Source: Candidatus Methylomicrobium oryzae
GTDB lineage: Bacteria > Pseudomonadota > Gammaproteobacteria > Methylococcales > Methylomonadaceae
Length of the DNA: 64,000 nt
Assembly (NCBI RefSeq): GCF_016745425.1
Contig: NZ_JAERVK010000018.1
Span: 39,413 to 103,412, forward strand
Direction: 5' to 3'
The notes beneath the pieces were generated by a model. The model ran no database searches. It saw only the letters and a program-made list of their open reading frames with translations, and had not been told where the DNA came from. The position numbers and the translations under genes were made by a program. Of this stretch, positions 30,706 to 38,916 are shown piece by piece. The stretch's first letter is position 1. Every line of letters starts with the position of its first letter.

Positions 30706-33336
30706 TTGCACGATCCGATCGATAAGCTCCCCTTCTCCGGCTCCGACAGCCTGCCGTTCTTCAAGCAGTTGCTGAAAGAGAAAAATGCCGAACTGCGCCG
30801 TCAATTCGATCCGCACCAATCGGTGCTGCCGCTGCTGCATGCCAAATCGGATTTTATTGATGCGATCCTTGGCCGCTGCTGGCGCCTTTTCCTCGGCGAT
30901 CACGCTCCCCGCCTGAGCCTGATTGCGGTCGGCGGTTACGGCCGGCGCGAGCTGTTCCCGTACTCCGATATCGACATCATGGTCCTGCTCGATTCGGAAG
31001 GCGTTGCACCGCGCCAGGATGCGCTGGTGCAGTTTTTCACGTTTCTCTGGGATATCGGCCTGAAACCCGGGCACAGCGTCAGAACGGTTGAAGAATGTGT
31101 GCGCGAGGCAATCGACGATCAGACCGTCATCACCAGCCTGATGGAAATGCGGCTGATCTGCGGCGATCAGGCGTTGTACGAAACGCTCAGGGAAGCGATT
31201 TCGCCCGACAAGATCTGGCCTTCCGACCAGTTTTTCGCCGCCAAAATGGAAGAGCAGCGGCAGCGCTACGCCAAATTCCACGATACCGCCTACAACCTGG
31301 AGCCGAACATCAAGGAAGGCCCCGGCGGACTGCGCGACCGCCAGGTGATCGCCTGGGTATTCAAACGCCATTACAATTCGTCGACACTGAAAGAGCTGAT
31401 CAAGTACGGATTTTTGCCGATCTCGGAATATAACGAACTGGTCGACGCGGTCGAAATGCTGTGGCGCATCCGTTACGCCCTGCATTTGCTGACCAACCGC
31501 TGCGAGGACCGGCTGATCTTCGACTATCAGCGCGAACTGGCCGCGCAATTCGGCTTCAGCAGCGAGGATCAGCAGTATAACCAGGACGTCGAACTGTTCA
31601 TGCAGTTCTATTTCAAAACCGTGCAGGGTCTCGAGCGCCTGAACGAAATGCTGCTGCAGCTGTTCCACGAACGCTTCATTAACGGCCATACCGACATCAA
31701 GCGGATTCGGGACAATGCGGAGTTCGTCTCGATCAACGGCTATCTGGAAACGATCGACGACCAGGTCTTCGTCCGCCGGCCGGCGGCCCTGCTGGAAATG
31801 ATTCTGATTTTGCAGCAGCATCCGGAACTGAAAGGAGTACGGGCAACCACGATCCGCCTGGTCCGCAAAAGCCTGCACCTGATCGATGACGATTTCCGCC
31901 GCGACAAGACCGTAAACCGGCTGTTCGTCGAAATCTTCCAACAACCCCGGGGGCTGACGCACCAATTGCGGCGAATGAACCGCTACGGTATCCTGGCCGC
32001 CTACCTGCCCGGCTTCGCGAACATCGTCGCCCGCATGCAGTACGACTTGTTCCATATCTACACGGTCGATGAACATACGCTGTTCGTGATCCGCAATCTG
32101 CGCCGTTTTTCGCTCGAAAAACACAAGGATGAGCTGCCGCTGTGCAACCAGACGTTTTTGTTGATCGGCAAACCCGAACTGTTGTACTTTGCCGCACTTT
32201 TCCACGACATCGCCAAAGGCATGAACGGCGACCATTCGACGATCGGGGAAAACATCGCCCGGGAATTCTGCCTGCAGCATGATTTTTCCGCGCACGACAC
32301 CAAACTGGTCACCTGGCTGGTCCGCAACCATCTGATCATGTCGATGACCGCCCAGCGCAAGGACATCAGCGACCCGGACGTGATCTACAAATTCGCTCAA
32401 CAGGTCGCCAGCGTCGAGTACTTGAATCACCTCTATCTGCTGACCGTCGCCGACATTCGCGCGACCAATCCCGAATTGTGGAATTCCTGGAAAGATTCGC
32501 TGCTGCGGGAACTTTATTCGGCAACGCACCTGATGCTGCGCCGCGGCCTGCCGAACCCGGCCGGCCAGACCGACCGGATTCTCGAAACCAAGAAGGAAGC
32601 GTACGACGAACTCCTGAAGCTCGGCCTGTCCGGGGCGGACATCGACGCCTCCTGGCGGCACGTGAACGACGATTATTTCCTGCGCTATTCGGCCGACGAA
32701 ATCGTCTGGCATACGATTGCGATCGCCTCTTCCAGCGAAGAAGAACTGCCGCTGGTGCTGTTGCGCCCGCAAACCCAGCACGGCAGCGCGGAAGTATTCG
32801 TCTATACGACCAATGAAGGCAACATTTTCTCGATCAGCACCGCCACGCTGGATCAGCTGGGCCTGACCGTGCTCGACGCCCGCATCATGACGACCCTGGA
32901 CAATTATGTCCTGAACAGCTTTCAGGTGCTCGAACAAAACGGCGAACCGATCACCGACCTGCTCCGGGAAGTACATATTTGTTCCGCGCTGCGCAATAAC
33001 CTGCTGCACAAGGCAGTGCACGAGCGTAAAAATATTCACCGCCAGTCCAGGCAGGCCAAACACTTTCCGATCCCGACCAGCATCCGTTTCCAGGACGACC
33101 CGCTGAGCCACTGCACGATCATCGAGCTGATCACCACCGACCGGGCCGGCCTGCTGTCGAAGATCGGCCGCGCCTTCGTGAAGCAGCACATCAATCTGCA
33201 CAACGCGAAGATCACCACGATCGGCAGCCGCGCCGAAGACATGTTTTACGTGACGGACAGCGCGCTCAGACCGATCGCCGATACCGAAACCCAGAGAAAA
33301 CTGCGGGAAGAAATCGTCAGCGCGCTGGGGGGATAA
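30706..33336 (+). CDS. glnD: Bifunctional [protein-PII] uridylyltransferase/uridylyl-removing enzyme
   Basis: 876 residues from a TTG at 30706, chosen because AGAAAGG lies 8 bases upstream and no ATG comes before the catalytic domain. It senses glutamine and modifies PII. Nucleotidyltransferase motif GGYGRRELFPYSDIDIMVL, then the GlnD helical domain, the HD hydrolase domain (FAALFHDIAKGMNGDHS, about residue 500) and two C-terminal ACT domains (FVYTTNEGNIFSIST; IELITTDRAGLLSKIG). Five bases after map, so probably one transcript. Confidence 0.95.
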   Translation: MHDPIDKLPFSGSDSLPFFKQLLKEKNAELRRQFDPHQSVLPLLHAKSDFIDAILGRCWRLFLGDHAPRLSLIAVGGYGRRELFPYSDIDIMVLLDSEGVAPRQDALVQFFTFLWDIGLKPGHSVRTVEECVREAIDDQTVITSLMEMRLICGDQALYETLREAISPDKIWPSDQFFAAKMEEQRQRYAKFHDTAYNLEPNIKEGPGGLRDRQVIAWVFKRHYNSSTLKELIKYGFLPISEYNELVDAVEMLWRIRYALHLLTNRCEDRLIFDYQRELAAQFGFSSEDQQYNQDVELFMQFYFKTVQGLERLNEMLLQLFHERFINGHTDIKRIRDNAEFVSINGYLETIDDQVFVRRPAALLEMILILQQHPELKGVRATTIRLVRKSLHLIDDDFRRDKTVNRLFVEIFQQPRGLTHQLRRMNRYGILAAYLPGFANIVARMQYDLFHIYTVDEHTLFVIRNLRRFSLEKHKDELPLCNQTFLLIGKPELLYFAALFHDIAKGMNGDHSTIGENIAREFCLQHDFSAHDTKLVTWLVRNHLIMSMTAQRKDISDPDVIYKFAQQVASVEYLNHLYLLTVADIRATNPELWNSWKDSLLRELYSATHLMLRRGLPNPAGQTDRILETKKEAYDELLKLGLSGADIDASWRHVNDDYFLRYSADEIVWHTIAIASSSEEELPLVLLRPQTQHGSAEVFVYTTNEGNIFSISTATLDQLGLTVLDARIMTTLDNYVLNSFQVLEQNGEPITDLLREVHICSALRNNLLHKAVHERKNIHRQSRQAKHFPIPTSIRFQDDPLSHCTIIELITTDRAGLLSKIGRAFVKQHINLHNAKITTIGSRAEDMFYVTDSALRPIADTETQRKLREEIVSALGG

Positions 33337-33372
33337 ATGCCCGGGAGTGTTTGGGAAGGATAAGATTTACTG

Positions 33373-33768
33373 CTAAATCGGCCAATGCGCTTCATTCAAG
33401 CCGGCCGATTTTTTCAGATACCGGACCAGCCGGTTCAGGCTCTGGCTCTCGACATCGACATAGCGCATGCCGATCATGCAGCGTTCTTTCGACAGACGCC
33501 GCAAAAACGCGATATGGCATTTCGCCCGAAAAGGCGCATCCTGCCCTTCACCATCGGGCAAAGTTAAAGAAATCGACAACTGCACCGGACGTCCGCCGAC
33601 CAGAAAGTTGCCGCCCGGCACAATCGCATCCCGCTGGTAAAAATCACACAACACATTGACGCCGTCCCCCGTCGTATCCACGGCAATGACGTGCAGCTCG
33701 ACGCCGTCTTCATTGACGATCGTTGCAGGAAGACTCTCCGAAACCCTACCATATATCTTCTTGTCCAT
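33373..33768 (-). CDS. PilZ domain protein
   Basis: 131 residues from the ATG at 33768 (MDKKIYGRVSESLPATI), with GAGGAT upstream; a GTG start 12 codons earlier is possible. Single PilZ-like domain, with VIAVDTTGDGVNVLCD and a late MIGMRYVDVE. The typical c-di-GMP motif RxxxR...D/NxSxxG is only partly kept (TTGDGVNV in place of DxSxxG), so binding of c-di-GMP is uncertain. Monocistronic, convergent with glnD. Confidence 0.7.
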   Translation of the reverse strand: MDKKIYGRVSESLPATIVNEDGVELHVIAVDTTGDGVNVLCDFYQRDAIVPGGNFLVGGRPVQLSISLTLPDGEGQDAPFRAKCHIAFLRRLSKERCMIGMRYVDVESQSLNRLVRYLKKSAGLNEAHWPI

Positions 33769-33931
33769 GGTGCCCGATCCTCGCGGTTGGTTGATTGTCG
33801 ACACAGACCAGAAATCTAGTTTTTATATATAGTACAGTTTGTTACTAGTTCTTTTAAAAGTCAATCCTAAAGTATTAGCGATTGCTTACAAGCAGGACAG
33901 GCTCTTGCCGAACCGGTATCGGCATCCCTTT

Positions 33932-36900
33932 CTAAGGGTCGCTCGCTTCGACGGAAAGACTATCGGCCAGCCTTTCCAACTGCCCGCAGAGCACCAGATA
34001 GGGATACAAATGAGTCGGCGTCAAACGGCCGACTTCCCGGGCAAGATCGAAATAACGGGCAGCCTCGTCCCGATTCCCGAGCGCTTCGAAATATGCTGCA
34101 CATGTAGGCGCCGGGCTGGACATGATCGCAATTAGCAGTCTGCCGGTCAACGTCATCAACTGTTCCTGCAAATCCCTGCCGACTCTGTCTTGCCAGCTGT
34201 CCTGACTGGGCAAGCCGGAGAGACGGTCAAAAACCACATCCAGCCCTAAAAGCGCTCTGATTTCCTGATACCGCCGCGAAACGGACGCCAGATCTTGCTG
34301 CAACCGCAGCGCCAGGTCGACAAGCCATAAAAAATCGTGCAGTTCGCCGAAGAAGGCCATTTTTAAAGCGAGCTCGTCGGCGATCCCCTGGGCTTCGTAG
34401 TGGGCCAGACGTCCATTCACCGCTTCGTCCTGCGCCAGTATCCGCGCATGGAAATATTCCCAATAATCGTTCAAGTAATCCCGGTACAAAGCCATTGTCG
34501 CCGCATCGGGCCGAATCCGGAGCGCACGGGCCAAAGCCCAGCGGCAAAAATGTTCGAGCAAAAGCTCGATATCCAGTAAAAGCCGGTATTGCAGCGCCGC
34601 CGGCACTTGATTGTCGAGGCATTCGATACGCCGCCGCAGCGCATCCGCCTCCAGGATACGCTCAAAAGCCAGATAACAGTTGATTTGTTCCAGCAGGTCG
34701 ATTTTCTCGCCGTTATCAGGAACAAGAAAGCCGCTGCCGGCCTGATTGATGATTTTGTTGCTGATGAAGGTCGCCTTGATCTTGTCGGCCAGAGGATGCA
34801 GAGGCAATTCGCCCGGATAATCTTCGGCGATCCGCTCGGGAAAATAATCGCGCAGATAACGTTCGCAGCACGGTTCTTCCAATAATGCCGTATGCGCCTG
34901 AATCTGTTCGGTCAGAAACATTTTGGCGCCGGCCATCAGCACCGCAAGCTCCGGCCGCGCCAGGCTCTTGTCCGGCCGGCCCTGCACTTCTTTTTCGCCG
35001 GGAAACACGTTCCTGACGCCATCGAGAAATCCGGCGCCCTCCAGCCGCTCGGCTGCCTTAAAAAACGCCGCAGCACTTTCCGCGCCCCGCAATTGCTCCA
35101 GGGACAGGCATTGGCTCTGCGCATAATTGTCCGCCAGCACCAGCCGGCAAACTTCTTCGGTCACCTCGGCGAATAAGGTTTGACTGTCGGCCAGTAAATT
35201 TCTCTTGCCCAGCAGCGTCAGCAAAATTTTTAAATTGACCTCATGATCGGACGTATCGACGCCGGCAGAATTATCGACCGCATCGGTATTGATCCTGCCC
35301 CCCTTCAGGTTGTATTCGATCCGCGCTTTTTGAGTAAAGCCGAGATTCGCCCCTTCCCCGACCACCTTCGCGCGCAGCGCGGACGCATCGATACGGACAT
35401 TATCGTTCGCCCTATCGGAAACGTCTTCATGCTTTTCGGCGCTGGACTTCACATAGGTACCGATGCCGCCCAGCCACAGCAAATCGGTTTCCGCGGTCAG
35501 CAAATAGCGTATCAGCGATTCGCCGTCGAGCGCGCGGTAATGCACGCCGAGCCATCCTTTCACCTCGGAAGAGAGCGGAATATCTTTCGCGGAACGCAAA
35601 TACACGCCCCCGCCCTTCGACAACAACGAACGGTCGTAATCGTCCCAACTGGAGCCCGGCAATTCGAACAAGCGCTTGCGCTCCAGAAAAGCCGACTCGT
35701 CCTCCGGCGGATTCGGATCGAGAAAGATATGCTGGCCGCTGAATGCGGCCAGCAAACGGATACAGGGCGACAGCAGCATCCCGTTGCCGAACACGTCGCC
35801 GTCCATGCTGCCGACGCCGACGGCGGTAAACGCTTCGTTCTGAATGTCCTTGCCGAGTTCGCGGAAATGCCGCTTCACGCATTCCCAGGCGCCGCGCGCG
35901 GTAATGCCCAGGGCCTTGTGATTGTATCCGCACGAACCGCCGCTGGCGAATGCATCGCCGAGCCAGAATCGGTAATCTGCCGAAACCGCGTTCGCAATAT
36001 CGGAAAACTGCGCCGTGCCTTTATCGGCCGCGACGACCAGGTAGGGATCGGGATCGTCGTAGACAACCAGATTCGGCGGAGTCGATACGATCTGCGCGTC
36101 GTCGTAATTATCGGTCAGATCAAGCAGGCCCTCGATCAGCGTCAGATAAGCCCGTTTGCCGGCCTCCTTCATCTCGCTCCGCAAACTGTTGCCGGTCAGC
36201 ACAAAACCGCCTTTAGCGCCGGTCGGCACGATCAGCGCATTTTTGGCAATCTGGGTCTGCATCAGGCCGAGAATTTCGCTGCGGAAATCATCGGGCCGGT
36301 CGGACCAGCGGATGCCGCCCCGCGACACCTTGCCGGCGCGCAGATGAATACCCTGCATCGTCGCCGCATGCACATAAATCTCGTACTGAGGCTTCGGCGG
36401 CGGCATCTCGATGACACCCAGGCTGTTGATCTTGAAAGCGATGAAGTAATCGTCGAGCGACTGCCGCCGCAGATGAAAATTGCAGCGCATCGTCGCATCG
36501 ATCAGATTGAACAGGTTGCGCAAGATTCGGTCGTCGTTCAAATCGGCAACCTTTTCCATGCTCTTCAGCAAATTCAGATGCATCGGCAGCAGAAATTGCT
36601 CTTCCCTGACCTCGGCAGTCTCGCGCTCGCCGTAAGGCCTGAAGCGCTCATCGAAATAATGGTACAGGCACAGCGCCACGTCGGGATTGCAGAGCAGTGC
36701 ATGATGGATACTGGCGCGGGAGGTTCGGTGGCCCAATTGCAGATAGTAATTCCGGTAGGCGCGCAACACGTCGATTTCCTGCCAGTCCATACCGGTCAGG
36801 ATGATCAGCTTGTTCAGACCGTCGTTTTCGACGCGCGCGGTCAAAATCGCTTGGATTGCATCGAGCAGGCGCGGCCTCAGCCTAACGATTTGCTTGCAGG

Positions 36901-37309
36901 GAGCTTGCGCAGGCTTGATCGTGAAACTCTTGATGAAATAACGGGCGCCTTTTACGTCACCGGTAAATTGCACCTGATCCATTACCCTAAGATGCAGATT
37001 TTCGAGCAGTGGAATATATTCGTCGAGAAACCGCTCCTGCCGGCTGTAAAAATGCAGTCGATAATGCTCGACGTGCCGGGACGGATTCAGCAGGCTCACC
37101 GACGGATAAGTTGCATCCAGTCGTTCCAAATGCAGCATGTCTTTCAGAGCAAAGCGCGGCGGCACCAACGCCTGATAATTTTCGGTTGCCAAGGAACGGT
37201 ATTTGACGCACAAAGCATGGCCCTGCTTTTTGCCCAGCACCCGTTCGGCCAGCCGGCGCAAGGCTTGCTGCCAGGTTCCGGAGCTGTTCTTTTTATCCGC
37301 CGAATTCAT
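33932..37309 (-). CDS. NAD-specific glutamate dehydrogenase, large type (short form)
   Basis: 1125 residues, against about 1600 for the L-GDH180 class of bacteria; the N-terminal ACT-like region appears absent, which brings it near the 115-kDa class. It converts glutamate to 2-oxoglutarate and ammonia with NAD. Core motifs are intact: RGGIRWSDRPDDFRSEILGL, NALIVPTGAKGGFVL with catalytic Lys, GVGSMDGDVFGNGMLLS and KVVGEGANLGFTQ. The C-terminal 400 residues form the helical large-GDH domain. It overlaps the RsbW-like gene by four bases, so it is the last gene of a STAS-kinase-GDH operon. Confidence 0.9.
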   Translation of the reverse strand: MNSADKKNSSGTWQQALRRLAERVLGKKQGHALCVKYRSLATENYQALVPPRFALKDMLHLERLDATYPSVSLLNPSRHVEHYRLHFYSRQERFLDEYIPLLENLHLRVMDQVQFTGDVKGARYFIKSFTIKPAQAPCKQIVRLRPRLLDAIQAILTARVENDGLNKLIILTGMDWQEIDVLRAYRNYYLQLGHRTSRASIHHALLCNPDVALCLYHYFDERFRPYGERETAEVREEQFLLPMHLNLLKSMEKVADLNDDRILRNLFNLIDATMRCNFHLRRQSLDDYFIAFKINSLGVIEMPPPKPQYEIYVHAATMQGIHLRAGKVSRGGIRWSDRPDDFRSEILGLMQTQIAKNALIVPTGAKGGFVLTGNSLRSEMKEAGKRAYLTLIEGLLDLTDNYDDAQIVSTPPNLVVYDDPDPYLVVAADKGTAQFSDIANAVSADYRFWLGDAFASGGSCGYNHKALGITARGAWECVKRHFRELGKDIQNEAFTAVGVGSMDGDVFGNGMLLSPCIRLLAAFSGQHIFLDPNPPEDESAFLERKRLFELPGSSWDDYDRSLLSKGGGVYLRSAKDIPLSSEVKGWLGVHYRALDGESLIRYLLTAETDLLWLGGIGTYVKSSAEKHEDVSDRANDNVRIDASALRAKVVGEGANLGFTQKARIEYNLKGGRINTDAVDNSAGVDTSDHEVNLKILLTLLGKRNLLADSQTLFAEVTEEVCRLVLADNYAQSQCLSLEQLRGAESAAAFFKAAERLEGAGFLDGVRNVFPGEKEVQGRPDKSLARPELAVLMAGAKMFLTEQIQAHTALLEEPCCERYLRDYFPERIAEDYPGELPLHPLADKIKATFISNKIINQAGSGFLVPDNGEKIDLLEQINCYLAFERILEADALRRRIECLDNQVPAALQYRLLLDIELLLEHFCRWALARALRIRPDAATMALYRDYLNDYWEYFHARILAQDEAVNGRLAHYEAQGIADELALKMAFFGELHDFLWLVDLALRLQQDLASVSRRYQEIRALLGLDVVFDRLSGLPSQDSWQDRVGRDLQEQLMTLTGRLLIAIMSSPAPTCAAYFEALGNRDEAARYFDLAREVGRLTPTHLYPYLVLCGQLERLADSLSVEASDP

Positions 37310-37731
37310 TTGAGATGCTTAACGATTTCCAGCACATTACAGTCGCTCATTCTATTGTAAGTGACCGAATCCATCAGCGTGCGGATAAAATAAACGCCCA
37401 TGCCGCCTTCCTTGGGATGGTCGAAATCCGGGATGTCCACTTTTTCCAGGTCGAAGCCCTGACCGTGATCGTAGACCTTGATTTTCAATTCATGGTCGTC
37501 GATATGAATGGTGATGCGGACCGAATCCTTCGGGTCGTTACAGTTAGCGTGCTTGATCGCATTGGCGGTCGCCTCGGTTAACACCAGATTCAGATGATAT
37601 GCCAGCATTTCGCGATCGCCGGAATAGTCTTCCAACTCCTTCGCAATATGTTCGCCGATACTCCCGATCAGATTCAGATATTTGGTCTGGGTAGGAATAA
37701 TCACTTCGACCTGCATAATGGGATCGCACAT
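37306..37731 (-). CDS. RsbW/SpoIIAB-type serine kinase (anti-sigma-like)
   Basis: 141 residues (or 136 from the Met at codon 6). HATPase_c fold with the N box EATANAIKHAN, the G1 box YDHGQGFD and the G2 box GGMGVYFI. Such proteins phosphorylate a STAS anti-anti-sigma factor and bind a sigma factor or another partner. The STAS gene lies nine bases upstream and the glutamate dehydrogenase overlaps downstream. No sigma factor gene is near, so the output partner is unknown. Confidence 0.88.
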   Translation of the reverse strand: MCDPIMQVEVIIPTQTKYLNLIGSIGEHIAKELEDYSGDREMLAYHLNLVLTEATANAIKHANCNDPKDSVRITIHIDDHELKIKVYDHGQGFDLEKVDIPDFDHPKEGGMGVYFIRTLMDSVTYNRMSDCNVLEIVKHLK

Positions 37732-37740
37732 AGCTAACGT

Positions 37741-38082
37741 TTATTTTTCATTTTCCAAAGCTTCGGTTAGATCGGCATAAATTTCGAAAATTCGGTTCAA
37801 ACGCGTTAATTCAAACATCGACAGCACCTGCTGTTTGCAGCCGGCCAGGATAAACCGCCCCGACTTCTTAGATGTCAGATTCTTGTGTCCGGACAAGAGC
37901 GCGCCGAGCCCCGAACTGTCGATAAAGCGCACCTTGTCCAGCTGCACGACGATCTTGGCCTCTCCCTGTTCGATTAAACGCAGGAACATTTCTTTCAACC
38001 CGGCCGAATTATGCGCATCGATCCGTTCGTCGAGCACATTCACTATACTGTAGCCGTTGATTTTCTCCAGACTCGCATTCAT
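37741..38082 (-). CDS. STAS-domain anti-sigma factor antagonist
   Basis: 113 residues. SpoIIAA/RsbV-like fold; phospho-acceptor region VRFIDSSGLGALLSG with Ser56 in the place of the phosphorylated Ser. It is the partner of the kinase just downstream (nine-base gap), together a partner-switching module. Confidence 0.9.
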   Translation of the reverse strand: MNASLEKINGYSIVNVLDERIDAHNSAGLKEMFLRLIEQGEAKIVVQLDKVRFIDSSGLGALLSGHKNLTSKKSGRFILAGCKQQVLSMFELTRLNRIFEIYADLTEALENEK

Positions 38083-38352
38083 CGCTTATTCCAAAATTTT
38101 TACCATTAACTTTATCCCATCGCATACCTTGCTTCCGGCCGGACGGAGAATTATTTATCAACCGGATCAAGACAATGGCTAGACTTTCGTTTGCAGGCTG
38201 ATTATCATGCGGAGGACATCGTCAGTGAACGGTGTTCCGATCATACCCACTCAGACAAACAAATACCCGGTCTTGCTCATTGGCCGTTCGCACCGAAGCC
38301 CGGCTTTGTACTGAGTGTACCATAATAACAATAACGAGATTTGAGGTGTTTG

Positions 38353-38847
38353 ATGCTAGAAAAACTCCAACCCGCTCCGATGTTCAGAGCAATGAACCAG
38401 AACAACCAACTGGTCAGCCTGCACGATTTTGCCGGCGAGAAAAACATTGTCTTATATTTCTATCCGAAAGACGACACCCCCGGCTGCACGATCGAGGCCA
38501 ATGAATTTACCCAGCTGGCCGATGAATTCGCCAAACTCGATACGGTCGTGGTCGGCGTCAGCAAGGATACCTGCCAATGCCATGCCGATTTCGTCAAGAA
38601 GTACGGACTGAAAGTAGAACTGCTCGCCGATACCAAAGGCGAAATGTGTGTAAACTACGGTGTCTGGCGCGAACGCGAGAAGAACGGCGTCAAAGGCATG
38701 CACATTCTGCGCTCGACCTTCATCATCGACAAGGAAGGCATTTTGCAGGACGTCGCCTACGGCGTCACCCCGGAAGGGCATGCCCAGGAAATCCTGGACA
38801 AGTTGAAAAATCCCCAGCCCGAAGAAGAGGAAACAGCAGCCGAATAA
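38353..38847 (+). CDS. bcp: Peroxiredoxin of the Bcp/PrxQ family
   Basis: 164 residues from the ATG at 38353 (MLEKLQPAPMF), preceded by GAGGTG. It reduces hydroperoxides. The peroxidatic Cys45 lies in YPKDDTPGCT. There is no Cys at position 50; instead Cys74 and Cys76 (SKDTCQCHADF) may resolve the sulfenic acid, as in PrxQ proteins with the resolving Cys in helix 3. A charged tail (QPEEEETAAE) is present. Confidence 0.93.
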   Translation: MLEKLQPAPMFRAMNQNNQLVSLHDFAGEKNIVLYFYPKDDTPGCTIEANEFTQLADEFAKLDTVVVGVSKDTCQCHADFVKKYGLKVELLADTKGEMCVNYGVWREREKNGVKGMHILRSTFIIDKEGILQDVAYGVTPEGHAQEILDKLKNPQPEEEETAAE

Positions 38848-38916
38848 ACGCTGCCAAGCAAGGCTGTACACGGGCGGAACGATCATCTTCCTCCGCCCCC
38901 ATCACGTTCAACAATT

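Noticed and set aside
30568..33201. 877-codon minus-strand open frame opposite glnD
   Set aside because: Mirror of the glnD coding strand; composition (His/Asp/Gln/Val-rich) is typical of antisense frames in high-GC genes, and glnD has all its motifs.
35243..37360. 705-codon plus-strand frame opposite the glutamate dehydrogenase
   Set aside because: Antisense shadow; no ribosome site or domain, and the minus-strand gene is certain.
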